Program-made: the position numbers and the translations under genes
Shown here: one piece after another, positions 6,833 to 14,211 of the stretch
How the letters are laid out: every line of letters begins with the position of its first letter
How positions within the stretch are numbered: the stretch's first letter is position 1
Notes under the pieces: generated by a model
What the model saw: the letters and a program-made list of their open reading frames with translations, nothing else
Databases searched by the model: none
What the model was told of the DNA's origin: nothing
Assembly (NCBI GenBank): GCA_046706685.1
Contig: JBJKPE010000142.1
Coordinates: 1-21,156 of the forward strand
From: JARRRD01 sp046706685
Lineage (GTDB): Bacteria > Nitrospirota > Thermodesulfovibrionia > Thermodesulfovibrionales > UBA6898
Length of the DNA: 21,156 nt
Direction of reading: 5' to 3'

Positions 6833-8872
6833 ATGGCACTGCCGATGGGTAAACGGAAACACATCCATGGAAAATCCGCTGGGGGCGGTGTGTCTTTCGC
6901 CGTTGAAGAGGATACGTCGAAAGGGGCCGCTAACAACCGGCAGCCATTATTCAGAAGATCGTCTGTTCACCTGCTCATCATAGTTGTTCTGGGGCTCATA
7001 GTTTATTCAAATACTTTTTCGAGCCCTTTTCAATGGGACGACAACTATAGCCTCCTCAAAGGCAATCCTATTTTGAGAGATCTTCATTATTTCACTGATT
7101 TGTCGCGTGCCAGCGGTTTTGAACAGTACGGCGCTCTAAGATCAAGATATGTCGGCTTTCTTACTTTTGCACTGAATTACAGGATAAACGGACTGGACGT
7201 AACCGGATACCATGTCGTCAATTTGTCCATCCATATCATAAACGCCATACTTGTATACTTCCTTGTACTCCTGATAATGGGAAGCCCTGCACTGAAGGGA
7301 TCAACTCTCAGGAATAACGTCACCCTCATTGCTCTTTTCACCTCTCTGCTTTTTGTTGCCCATCCCCTTCAGATCGAGGCGGTCACATACATATTTCAAA
7401 GGTTTGCTTCCCTTGTGACGTTGTTCTATCTTCTTTCCCTGTTGGCTTACGGCAAGGCGCGGCTTATTGGCGAAGGTTCCGGTGAAGGAGAGTCTTCCGG
7501 GGGGGCAAGGCGGAAGATGAGATTGGCAGCGTGGTACGCAGCGGCTGTTTTCGCTGCCTTACTCGCCATGAAGACGAAGGAGAACGCCTTTACTCTGCCG
7601 GTGACTTTGGCGGTTTTCGATTTCCTTTTTTTCAGCGGACCTGCAAGGCGAAGAGTTCTTTTCCTCCTCCCCTTCTTTGCGACCATGCTCATAATCCCCA
7701 TTACTCTCATAGGGCTGAATAAACCGGTGGCTGAAGTCATCAGCCGCATGGCCGATCCCGCGGCATTGGGCTATCATGGAATGACAAGGGATACGTATTT
7801 TTTCACGCAGCTGAGAGTGATCGTAACTTACTTAAGACTTCTCTTTTTCCCGATGAACCAGAATCTGGACTACGATTATCCTCTACACCAATCCTTCACC
7901 GATCCTGAAGTCCTTGCGTCTTTTTTTGGTCTTCTCTGCATTCTTGGTTTTGCCTTTTACCTTAACCGCCGGGCAGGCAAGGGAGAGCGCGGACTGCGGG
8001 TCGCCGCTTTCGGGGTTTTCTGGTTTTTCATAACGATGTCCGTTGAATCAAGCATAATACCAATCCCGATGATAATTTGCGAATACAGGGTTTACCTGCC
8101 GTCCGTGGGGTTTTTCCTCGCCGTGACTGCTGGTATTTTCCTCATTTCAGAGCATCTGAAGGGCCGAACGTTCCGGGCCGACGGGGCTGCGGCTGGAGCG
8201 CTGACGCTCGTCGTCCTGATGTTGTCAACAGCAGCCTACGCCCGGAACGATATGTGGACCAGCCGGATCCGGCTCTGGCAGGACACTGTAAGTAAGAGCC
8301 CACGCAAGGCTCAGGCCCACAATGATCTGGGGACAGCATATCTGGAAAAAGGAGACACGGACGATGCGATAAGGGAATTCCGCACAGCCGCTGCCATCGC
8401 ACCAGACTACCGTGACGCGTTTTACAATCTCGGCAACGCCTATAAGAATGTCGGTGCCCTTAGTCAGGCGGTAGAGGCATACCGGAGGGTTTTGTTTTTA
8501 GATCCCTCTTACGCACAGGTGCATAATAACCTGGGTAATATTTACCGCGACCAGGGATTCCCGGATAAAGCCCTGGAGGAATATCAAACGGCGGCCATGT
8601 TGGAGCCCGACCTTCCTCAGCCTCACGTCAATCTCGGCATTATCTATCTCAGAAGCGGCCGCCTGGCCGAAGCTGAAGAGGAGTCGAAGAAAGCCGTCAT
8701 GATCAGACCGGACTACGCAGTTGCTCACGAGGTTCTGGGGGAAGTTTTCTTCTCTCTGGGACAGAGGGATAAGGCCATAAAAGAATATTCAATCGCGCTC
8801 AGCCTAGACCCCTCCGATGCGAGGGTAAGGTCCCGGCTGGAAGAACTGTCGGGCGGAGGGGGAATACGATAA
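6833..8872 (+). CDS. Multispanning GT-C-like membrane protein with C-terminal TPR repeats
   Basis: The roughly 679-aa protein has an N-terminal half with many hydrophobic segments (first at LLIIVVLGLIVYSN near residue 48, then several through about residue 460) and five tetratricopeptide repeats over roughly the last 180 residues. Early motifs SPFQWDDNYSLLKGNP and RYVGFLTFALNYRINGLDVTGYH followed by VVNLSIHIINA resemble the acidic first loop and following helices of TMTC/PMT-type GT-C glycosyltransferases. A membrane glycosyltransferase or assembly role is therefore likely, but the donor and acceptor are unknown. TPR units begin near AQAHNDLGTAYLEKGD and repeat every 34 residues, each with the usual A/G/Y/P pattern. 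The start is uncertain: ATG 6833 and ATG 6845 both lack a clear ribosome site, and the first 45 residues are polar and poorly conserved in appearance. It stands alone as the last chromosomal gene before the island. Confidence 0.8.
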   Translation: MALPMGKRKHIHGKSAGGGVSFAVEEDTSKGAANNRQPLFRRSSVHLLIIVVLGLIVYSNTFSSPFQWDDNYSLLKGNPILRDLHYFTDLSRASGFEQYGALRSRYVGFLTFALNYRINGLDVTGYHVVNLSIHIINAILVYFLVLLIMGSPALKGSTLRNNVTLIALFTSLLFVAHPLQIEAVTYIFQRFASLVTLFYLLSLLAYGKARLIGEGSGEGESSGGARRKMRLAAWYAAAVFAALLAMKTKENAFTLPVTLAVFDFLFFSGPARRRVLFLLPFFATMLIIPITLIGLNKPVAEVISRMADPAALGYHGMTRDTYFFTQLRVIVTYLRLLFFPMNQNLDYDYPLHQSFTDPEVLASFFGLLCILGFAFYLNRRAGKGERGLRVAAFGVFWFFITMSVESSIIPIPMIICEYRVYLPSVGFFLAVTAGIFLISEHLKGRTFRADGAAAGALTLVVLMLSTAAYARNDMWTSRIRLWQDTVSKSPRKAQAHNDLGTAYLEKGDTDDAIREFRTAAAIAPDYRDAFYNLGNAYKNVGALSQAVEAYRRVLFLDPSYAQVHNNLGNIYRDQGFPDKALEEYQTAAMLEPDLPQPHVNLGIIYLRSGRLAEAEEESKKAVMIRPDYAVAHEVLGEVFFSLGQRDKAIKEYSIALSLDPSDARVRSRLEELSGGGGIR

Positions 8873-8895
8873 GCCTTGCAGTTGCACGGCAAGGC
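8873..8895 (+). terminator. Hairpin after the TPR gene (possible terminator)
   Basis: GCCTTGC (8873-8879) pairs perfectly with GCAAGGC (8889-8895) around a 9-base loop, starting at the base after the TAA of the TPR gene. No T-run follows, so intrinsic termination is uncertain. Confidence 0.35.
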
Positions 8896-8903
8896 ACCGG
8901 TAA

Positions 8904-8947
8904 TGGCGGTCCCAACGGGAATCGAACCCGTGTTTTAGCCTTGAGAG
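8904..8947 (-). tRNA. 3' fragment of tRNA-Glu(CTC): island attachment site
   Basis: On the minus strand this 44-nt stretch reads as anticodon loop CTCTCAA, 3' anticodon stem GGCTA, variable loop AAAC, T arm ACGGG-TTCGATT-CCCGT, acceptor strand TGGGACC, discriminator G and an encoded CCA. That is exactly tRNA position 32 to the 3' end. A 5' half (expected to start GGTCCCA) is absent: AT-rich sequence abuts the anticodon loop directly. A tRNA cut precisely at the anticodon loop is the normal product of tyrosine-integrase insertion into a tRNA gene. The chromosome then lies to the left and the element to the right. The loop gives the isotype Glu with anticodon CTC; the missing half prevents a cloverleaf check. 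Confidence 0.85.
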
Positions 8948-9008
8948 TTATAATTTAAGGGACTTAACAAGTACTTGAAAATGCTCGAATAAACCTTCTA
9001 TCTCAAGG
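8939..9008. repeat. 8-bp inverted repeat at the attachment junction
   Basis: CCTTGAGA (8939-8946, spanning the tRNA anticodon-loop end) has a perfect inverted copy TCTCAAGG at 9001-9008. Between them lie GGGACTT and the palindrome AAGTACTT, and GGACTTGG follows. Inverted core-like sites around a junction could be recombinase-binding sequences, but the match is short. Confidence 0.3.
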
Positions 9009-9071
9009 ACTTGGACCGTTTTCATGTTTGCCTGTATTTTGATCAAATTATACCTTTTTTGACACCCTTTT

Positions 9072-9357
9072 TTCACGTTTTCTTCACGGTAATTTGACGT
9101 CCCCCGCAAAGCCAACACAGGGGAAAAGAGGGGTAAAACGGAAATTTCAGCGCCGTTCTTTTCACGTTTCCTTCACGTTTAGTTTGATGTCATCCGCAGA
9201 GCCAACACGGAAAAAAGAGGTGAAAAAAGGGGCAGATTCTTGCCCATTCTTTCACGTTTTCTTCACGGTAATTTGATGTCATCTGCAGGGCTAACACGCA
9301 AAAAAAAGGGAAAAACAGGGGCAAATTCTTATCCATTTTTTCACGTTTTCTTCACGG
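9072..9357. repeat. 89-90 bp tandem repeat, three full copies plus a partial fourth
   Basis: The block TTCACGTTTTCTTCACGG starts at 9072, 9161, 9251 and 9340 (the second copy has small changes), so the period is 89, 90 and 89 bp. Within each unit the parts TTTGATGTCAT, CGCAGAGCCAACAC and a purine-rich A/G tract are also conserved with substitutions. Each unit carries two TTCACG hexamers 11 bases apart. The period is not a multiple of three in every copy, so it is not a coding repeat. The position beside the attachment site suggests integrase arm sites or an element-end repeat. Together with the tRNA fragment it fills the 510-bp space 8873-9382, where I see no convincing gene. Confidence 0.85.
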
Positions 9358-9382
9358 TCAAGGCAGTCGATTTGAGACTGTT

Positions 9383-9853
9383 CTATGTTTCATCTTTCCA
9401 CATGCGGGGATCGTAACAAAAGTCCTCCGGGCGGGAGATTCTTATTTTCTGAAAGTCAGGATGAAGAGGGCTCAGGATAAAATTGCATTCCGAGGATATT
9501 AAAGCGGAAGGCACTTTGAGGACAGAGGTTTCACCTCGCGCCAACCAACCGGCGCCATATGCCTTTAGTGAATCCGGGGCAGGGATATCTCTCCAATTAG
9601 CCGGCAAAGAACGAATCTCAATTTCTTCAATCCTTAGCTCTTCCGGAATTTCAACTTTGAAACAGACAAAGTGAATGTGCTGTCCCTCATCTCCGAGCTG
9701 AACGAACTGCTCAAGCGCTGCCAGCGATTCGGTCTGCGCAGTATAGACAGCGGGAACACCCTTTGGGGTCCAGCGCCCTCCCCTTCTCCTGGAGCCTTCC
9801 CCATCAAAAGCCGAAGCCGCATACTTCTTCTTGGCGATGCGCCAGCAAAACAC
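9383..9853 (-). CDS. RES-domain toxin
   Basis: Toxin of a RES-Xre type II toxin-antitoxin pair. Characterised RES toxins have an ADP-ribosyltransferase-like fold and deplete NAD+. The 156-aa length is typical. Visible motifs are WRI at residues 4-6, the GGRWTPKG loop (25-32, usually GGRWN), VYTAQTESLAALE (36-48 with Tyr37 and the conserved Glu48) and a late PSALISSECNFILSPLHPDF, which carries the conserved Ser region and the N-P/H-P tail. The start is GTG at 9853, whose first base is the last base of the antitoxin stop (TAGTG), so the pair is translationally coupled. Confidence 0.9.
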   Translation of the reverse strand: MFCWRIAKKKYAASAFDGEGSRRRGGRWTPKGVPAVYTAQTESLAALEQFVQLGDEGQHIHFVCFKVEIPEELRIEEIEIRSLPANWRDIPAPDSLKAYGAGWLARGETSVLKVPSALISSECNFILSPLHPDFQKIRISRPEDFCYDPRMWKDET

Positions 9854-10326
9854 TAAACAAGGACCCCATATTCTATTTTCTCAAGCAGACTCTCTACTTC
9901 CTGTGCGCCGGCCTCTGTCTGGATAACTTGAATAGGCACCCTTCCTCCCAGTCCTCTTTGCGGCCTGTGCAACCATTTCCGTGCCATTTCTTCATTCTCA
10001 AGAACGGAAACGGCGAGTGCAAAGATTCTTGCAATACGGAATAGTCTGTCACCCTCCGGTATTGAGAGTTTCTCACGGGAGTCCCGCTTCCTCTGTAACG
10101 TTCTGAGACTAATGCCCAAATAATCCGCAAATTCGTTGTCCGTGAGATTTAAGGCCGTCTTAACGAGACGGACCTTGGCATATGGAATTCCTTTCCGAAT
10201 GATGGCATCAAAGGTCAACATCCCCTTGTCTCTTTCCTGCGACTTAAGATCGATGTCTTTCAGTCCCAGGGTCTTAATAATCTTCATTTTTATCTCATCA
10301 TTTTCAAAAGCCAAAGCGGTGCTCAT
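9853..10326 (-). CDS. Xre/MbcA/ParS-family antitoxin
   Basis: Antitoxin and probable autorepressor of the RES toxin. The 157-aa protein has a helix-turn-helix at about residues 56-82 (KTALNLTDNEFADYLGIS then LRTLQRKR) and the C-terminal toxin-binding MbcA/ParS/Xre domain (formerly DUF2384), recognised by KWLHRPQRGLGGRVPIQVI, TEAGAQEVESLL and a final YGV. ATG 10326 is preceded by GGAAAGGAG at good spacing. The gene precedes the toxin with a one-base overlap, the usual order for this system. Two direct operator-like repeats lie in its promoter. Confidence 0.9.
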   Translation of the reverse strand: MSTALAFENDEIKMKIIKTLGLKDIDLKSQERDKGMLTFDAIIRKGIPYAKVRLVKTALNLTDNEFADYLGISLRTLQRKRDSREKLSIPEGDRLFRIARIFALAVSVLENEEMARKWLHRPQRGLGGRVPIQVIQTEAGAQEVESLLEKIEYGVLV

Positions 10327-10365
10327 TCATAACTCCTTTCCTGCTTACGGGATTACATTATTAGT

Positions 10366-10407
10366 GCCATTTGACATTAGTTTAACGCCAAATGACATTT
10401 ACTGCAA
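10366..10407 (-). promoter_or_regulatory. Antitoxin promoter with paired operator repeats
   Basis: On the minus strand TTGCAG (10402-10407) and TAAACT (10379-10384) are 17 bases apart. Two near-identical 13-bp direct repeats, GCCAAATGACATT (10387-10399) and GCCATTTGACATT (10366-10378) on the plus strand, are spaced 21 bp, two helical turns. One lies between the -35 and -10 boxes. This is what autorepression by the Xre antitoxin would need. The operator function is inferred. Confidence 0.5.
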
Positions 10408-10447
10408 GATATATCTAAATACTATTGAGATACCACCGGATGTGGTG

Positions 10448-10467
10448 ATCGAACTCTTGAGTTCGAT
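10448..10467. repeat. 20-bp perfect palindrome
   Basis: ATCGAACTC (10448-10456) and GAGTTCGAT (10459-10467) are separated by TT. A short stem CCAC/GTGG lies next to it at about 10432-10445. The site lies between the stop of the HTH-protein gene and the antitoxin promoter on the same strand. It could end transcription of the upstream gene or be an operator. There is no T-run. Confidence 0.45.
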
Positions 10468-10520
10468 GTTGTCTCCGGCGATGGCTCGCTATCTGTCGAG
10501 TCCACACCCTCTTCCAGGTA

Positions 10521-11654
10521 TTATTCGGATAGAAATCCTTTGCTGAGCGGATCCATCCGGGAGGCATACTGTTTTGCTTTTTTCACCCATTTTTCAAACG
10601 CAGCTTGAATTTCCGGCGGATTTGCCTTTTGTGCAAAGTTTTCTTCTACTTTTTCTATAAAGGCCTGAATCTGCCGACTCTTGGCCCAGCGCGCCGCATT
10701 CATTTCAAGGTCTTTGATAAATGTTTCCTCCGCAATCTGTCGCTTTCTTTCTTCTGCTTCCTTCCGTCGCTCTTCTTCCCATATTTTCTCACGTTGCAGG
10801 TGTTCCTCCCTGCTAACAAGGGCAACCTTTATAGCGCCGGCGATAAAATCATTAAGCATATCTTCAAGACGTTTTGACTTGCCGTCCGACCATGATTTTC
10901 GGAGCCCTTCTGCGCTATATTCTTTGATGTAAAGACTCAGCCTGCCGGTTGCCTTGTAGTCCCAGAGAGGGGGCCTGTTCCATGAATATTTCTTTTGTTC
11001 CTCTATTTCTTGTTTGGTAGGTATATGCTCTACGCGATCTATCTTCTCCCACAATGAAAAATATAGTCTGTGGTCATGGATCATTACGTAAGATACCGGC
11101 ACCTTGTCAGTTATGATTTCAACTTTAAAGGTTCTTTTTTCGAATGCCTTGACTATAGCATCCATGATACGTAATGCTCGTTTCAGACTGGCAGGACTGA
11201 CACGCAGATCTAGGTACTTTTGTCGCCACGGTCTCAAAACACCGTACTCGTCTGGTTTTACTTCCGATAAGACTTCCAGCGTTTTGGCAACCAGAGGGTG
11301 CGGCGAAGCTAATCTTTCTTGGACTGTGATCTTCCCTTCTCTTTCCTCTTCTGTAATAAGATCCTTTATTTGTGAATCATTCTCTAATAACTGTTCGGCG
11401 ACTCGTTTGATTCCCGTGGTGTAAATATCTGGCTCTCCATATTTGAGCTGAGGCAATGGTTTCTTGACCACTTTTTTCCCATGCTGCAGTCTTGCCCAAT
11501 ATCCTATCGGTGGGGTTGGAATGTTGAGCTTTCGACAGATTTTTCTAAGGCCGTTGTCTGATAAACCGTACTTTGCGGCTAACCGAGTTATAGGCAGTGA
11601 CCATACTTGCTCATACAGTTCAGCGCGATTCAGAATGATCTTTCCTTCAGACAT
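10521..11654 (-). CDS. Uncharacterised protein with N-terminal helix-turn-helix
   Basis: A 377-aa protein of a family I know only as hypothetical. The N-terminus (residues about 8-60) reads as a DNA-binding HTH: LNRAELYEQVWSLPITRLAA followed by KYGLSDNGLRKICRKLNIP and the conserved PPIGYWARLQHGKK. A middle region around LRPWRQKYLDLRVSP and the segment ending IDRVEHIPTKQE look folded. A Lys/Glu-rich coiled-coil stretch (REEHLQREKIWEEERRKEA onwards) precedes a helical C-terminus. The start was set at ATG 11654, because the HTH begins right after it and GGAGG stands upstream; the open frame continues to 11744 but gives a low-complexity extension. It begins one base after the stop of a small ORF. 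A role in DNA binding or island control is likely; nothing more can be claimed. Confidence 0.75.
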   Translation of the reverse strand: MSEGKIILNRAELYEQVWSLPITRLAAKYGLSDNGLRKICRKLNIPTPPIGYWARLQHGKKVVKKPLPQLKYGEPDIYTTGIKRVAEQLLENDSQIKDLITEEEREGKITVQERLASPHPLVAKTLEVLSEVKPDEYGVLRPWRQKYLDLRVSPASLKRALRIMDAIVKAFEKRTFKVEIITDKVPVSYVMIHDHRLYFSLWEKIDRVEHIPTKQEIEEQKKYSWNRPPLWDYKATGRLSLYIKEYSAEGLRKSWSDGKSKRLEDMLNDFIAGAIKVALVSREEHLQREKIWEEERRKEAEERKRQIAEETFIKDLEMNAARWAKSRQIQAFIEKVEENFAQKANPPEIQAAFEKWVKKAKQYASRMDPLSKGFLSE

Positions 11655-11655
11655 T

Positions 11656-11859
11656 TCAGAAAAAAACCTCCACTTTCGCAGCGTTTGCAAGGTCTTCCCG
11701 TACAATCCCGAGGACGTCGAGCCCTTCCCTGATTCTGTTACCATTTAGTTTTGTCATATGATAATTATAGGCGAAACTCAAGACTGCGGGGACGATCTCT
11801 TGCTCGACAAAAACTCGTTTAAACCAGTGAATTCCTTCGGGGAAATGCACCAGTATCAA
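11656..11859 (-). CDS. Possible small ORF or gene remnant upstream of the HTH protein
   Basis: An open frame of about 67 codons (TTG start at 11859, or an inner ATG in HMTKLNGN) stops one base before the ATG of the HTH-protein gene. Its sequence (ILVHFPEGIHWFKRVFVEQE, later MTKLNGNRIREGLDVLG) looks protein-like and contains the ribosome site of the next gene. The frame is closed upstream by a stop about 14 codons before the TTG. No ribosome site supports a start. It may be a short gene translated together with the next one, or the tail of a decayed gene. Confidence 0.35.
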   Translation of the reverse strand: MILVHFPEGIHWFKRVFVEQEIVPAVLSFAYNYHMTKLNGNRIREGLDVLGIVREDLANAAKVEVFF

Positions 11860-11984
11860 GGATAAGTTATTGCCATCCGGCGACAGTATTCAACCTCGTA
11901 TCGTGTTCAGTTCTTCGCCAGCGCTTCAAGTCCGGTCTCTTCTTCCTGCCCCGACCTTTTCAAAACGTTCCTCTGGTCGTCTGT

Positions 11985-12014
11985 GTGACACCAACAGTGT
12001 TAATTGGTTACAAT
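11985..12014 (+). promoter_or_regulatory. Possible promoter for the DUF6880-like gene
   Basis: GTGACA (11985-11990) and TACAAT (12009-12014) are 18 bases apart; both match five of six consensus bases. Transcription would begin about six bases before ATG 12027, so the mRNA may be nearly leaderless. This fits the lack of a clear ribosome site. Confidence 0.4.
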
Positions 12015-12026
12015 TGAAATGAAAGA

Positions 12027-13259
12027 ATGAGTTCCCTGCCGGCTCATAAATGGAATTTTGCCCCGCGCTTCCGAAAGAATGCCTTCGGGTGGCGTGGCTC
12101 TCGGCCCGCCCAGGCGCGGGTAAAAGAGGCTGTGTCGGAGATAAAGAAAATAGCGCGTAAAGATCCTGTTCTGGCTGCCGAAGGCGCTGTGCTGTTTCTG
12201 GAGAAGGTATCGCCTGCATTGGCCCACGTCGATAGCTCCTCAGGTGCAATAGGCACGGCGGTGAACAATGCCATCGATGTCCTTGCGACCATTATAGCCA
12301 AGGCGCCGGCAGATATCTCCGTTCGGGATAGGTGGCTGGAACGCCTCTGGCAGGCGGTCGAGGATGACGATATCCCCTATATCGAGCTATTGCCGGAATA
12401 TTGGGGAGAACTCTGTGCGACCCCTGAGCGAGCATCACAATGGGCAGATTCATTTGTCGACGGGGTGAGGATGGCATGGAAGAATACTTCTTCCGGGCAT
12501 TTCGTCCATTTCAAAGGCACGTCCGCATGTCTCAGTGCCCTCCTCAAGGCCGGACGGAATGAGGAACTCCTCTCTTTGCTGGAACTCGCACCGCATAAAT
12601 TCTGGCACGACCGGAAATGGGGAGTGATGGCCCTCAGTGCCATGGGGAAAAAGGCGGAGGCTATCCGTTACGCAGAGGATTCCCGCGGAATCAACGATCC
12701 CTGGGGTGAGATCGCGAAGATATGTGAGGAGATCCTCTTTTCGAGCGGCATGAGCGATGAGGCGTATGAAAGATATGCCATCGAAGCCAACCGGGGCACT
12801 ACAAATCTGGCCACCTTCCGGGCTATCGCAAAAAAATACCCTAAAAAGGCCGCCAGTGAGATTCTCAACGATCTGGTTGAAAGCACACCCGGAGATGAAG
12901 GCAAGTGGTTTGCCTCAGCGAAATCCGCAGGTTTGTATGACGAGGCAATCGCATTGGCCAACAAAACGCCTTGCGACCCGAGAACATTGACACGGGCTGC
13001 GAAAGAAACTGCAGAAGAGCATCCGGCGTTTGGCGTTGAAGCAGGGATGGCGGCACTCAAATGGCTGTGCGAGGGATATGGATATGAAATTACCTCTATG
13101 GATATTTGGGCCGCTTACCGGCACACAATGGAAGCCGCTGCAAACGCCGGCAGCGAGAGGGAGACACGTGAACGGATAAGCAGGCTGGCCCGGACTTCAG
13201 GAGTCCGGTTTGTTGCAGAAGTGCTCGGCAGAGAGTTGGGAGAAGAAAAGATTGGATAA
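12027..13259 (+). CDS. DUF6880-like hypothetical protein (helical-repeat)
   Basis: A 410-aa protein resembling a widespread uncharacterised family that I believe is DUF6880. The N-terminus HKWNFAPRFRKNAFGWRGS is followed by VKEAVSEIKKIARKDPVLAA and LFLEKVSPALAHVDSSSGAI, the most conserved-looking blocks. Further conserved-looking pieces are LPEYWGELCATPERASQWAD, ALSAMGKKAEAIRYAEDSRG, ANRGTTNLATFRAIAKKYP and a late TPCDPRTLTRAA. The body is nearly all helical with TPR/HEAT-like pairs. There is no signal peptide, membrane segment or catalytic motif, so it is probably a cytoplasmic scaffold. The end overlaps the likely TTG start of the SEC-C gene by 8 bases, so the two are probably co-translated. 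Function is unknown; the island setting allows but does not prove a defence role. Confidence 0.75.
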   Translation: MSSLPAHKWNFAPRFRKNAFGWRGSRPAQARVKEAVSEIKKIARKDPVLAAEGAVLFLEKVSPALAHVDSSSGAIGTAVNNAIDVLATIIAKAPADISVRDRWLERLWQAVEDDDIPYIELLPEYWGELCATPERASQWADSFVDGVRMAWKNTSSGHFVHFKGTSACLSALLKAGRNEELLSLLELAPHKFWHDRKWGVMALSAMGKKAEAIRYAEDSRGINDPWGEIAKICEEILFSSGMSDEAYERYAIEANRGTTNLATFRAIAKKYPKKAASEILNDLVESTPGDEGKWFASAKSAGLYDEAIALANKTPCDPRTLTRAAKETAEEHPAFGVEAGMAALKWLCEGYGYEITSMDIWAAYRHTMEAAANAGSERETRERISRLARTSGVRFVAEVLGRELGEEKIG

Positions 13260-14034
13260 GCCGGATCTCGGAAAATTCACTGAGGAGCTCGACGATAAGC
13301 TCAGATCTTACGAAGGTCTTCAGGGAGATCCGTACAAGGAGTCCCTCAGGGAGCAATATGCTCTTGCGAAGCGGTTCTATGAGTTTCTCCTGAAGCCTGA
13401 TGGAACACCTGACAGCCGGTTATTCGAAGATATCGCAATGTCCATGGATGCCGATGTCATGGGATGGATCGTTGAACTCCCTTTCGCCCTTAGCGATCAC
13501 GGGGGTATGGTCGATGAGGCAATCGAAATATGCAATCTCTTTGCGGAACTCCATTCGCCGGATAATTTCTTCGGCGATATGGCGGTAATTCTGGCCGAGG
13601 CCGGCAGACGTGAAGAGGCACTTGAGCGGATCGCAAAAAATCTTGAAAGGTTCCCTGATGATGCATGGGTAATAATAAAGTCCGGCGATGCTTATCGAAC
13701 GCTGAAAGAGACGGATAAGGCGTTTGAGCTCTATAACCGGGCATATGGTATGACCTCGCCTCTGTCCTATGACAGGGACGGGGTACTTGAACGCCTGGTT
13801 CCCCTGTTACGGGAATTGGGCAGAGAGGCCGAGGCTGATACCGTCGTTGAAAGCGAAGAGAGGGAGAAGAAGGCCCGACAAGAAAGATACAAGAACTTTA
13901 CGAGGGAAGCAACAAATTGCTCCAATGCTATAGATGAGCAGAAACCGGTGCCGGCAAGCTCCAGGAAGATCGGCAGAAACGAGCCATGCCCATGCGGAAG
14001 CGGGAAGAAGTATAAGAAGTGTTGCGGCAAATAG
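13252..14034 (+). CDS. TPR-like protein with C-terminal SEC-C zinc motif
   Basis: A protein of about 260 aa ending in the SEC-C motif GRNEPCPCGSGKKYKKCCG, a small zinc-binding module (CxC...CC) also found at the end of SecA and in many accessory proteins. The rest is helical; ALERIAKNLERFPDDAWVII followed by AYRTLKETDKAFELYNRAYG gives at least one clear TPR pair. The open frame begins at TTG 13210, but TTG 13252 is preferred because GGGAG lies nine bases before it and it overlaps the stop of the previous gene (typical coupling). An acidic/basic linker (EREKKARQERYKNF) precedes the zinc motif. Likely partner of the DUF6880-like protein; the biochemical role is unknown. Confidence 0.72.
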   Translation: MDKPDLGKFTEELDDKLRSYEGLQGDPYKESLREQYALAKRFYEFLLKPDGTPDSRLFEDIAMSMDADVMGWIVELPFALSDHGGMVDEAIEICNLFAELHSPDNFFGDMAVILAEAGRREEALERIAKNLERFPDDAWVIIKSGDAYRTLKETDKAFELYNRAYGMTSPLSYDRDGVLERLVPLLRELGREAEADTVVESEEREKKARQERYKNFTREATNCSNAIDEQKPVPASSRKIGRNEPCPCGSGKKYKKCCGK

Positions 14035-14104
14035 GTTCCGCAATCGTTTTCATTGAGTAAGTATTGACTTTGACGATCTCTTTCACCTTCGATCCTGCAT
14101 GATC

Positions 14105-14138
14105 CTCATTAAAATGGTATATATACCTTTTTAATGAG
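14105..14138. repeat. Palindrome 1 of 4, core GGTATATATACC
   Basis: A 34-bp inverted repeat with one mismatch, centred at 14121.5. The core GGTATATATACC is at 14116-14127 and the arms are CTCATTAAAA and TTTTTAATGAG. It is the first of four such sites in the 450-bp gene-free, AT-rich stretch 14035-14484. Confidence 0.85.
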
Positions 14139-14211
14139 TTTACGCCATTGTTGATAAAGCTCATTTTGTCTTTAACTTACAAGGACTTGCCACATTTATT
14201 GGGGGTATTCT

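Noticed and set aside
6740..6850. Resemblance to a c-di-GMP-I (GEMM) riboswitch (GACGCTATGC and a late TGCCGATGGG)
   Set aside because: The defining GGCAAAC segment is missing and the first closing strand does not pair with the last, so the match is probably chance. An Rfam scan would settle it.
8904..9025. Complete tRNA-Glu gene with unusual 5' half
   Set aside because: No GGTCCCA 5' acceptor strand, D arm or 5' anticodon stem can be found next to the 3' part; only a fragment is present.
9072..9357. CRISPR-like array
   Set aside because: Whole units are repeated with drift; there are no unique spacers between short identical repeats and no cas genes nearby.
9072..9357. Tandem repeat as part of a coding gene
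   Set aside because: The period alternates between 89 and 90 bases, so no frame is kept across the copies.
11655..11744. N-terminal extension of the HTH protein to 11744
   Set aside because: Ser/Gly-rich extension in another frame of the small upstream ORF; ATG 11654 directly precedes the conserved domain and has GGAGG upstream.
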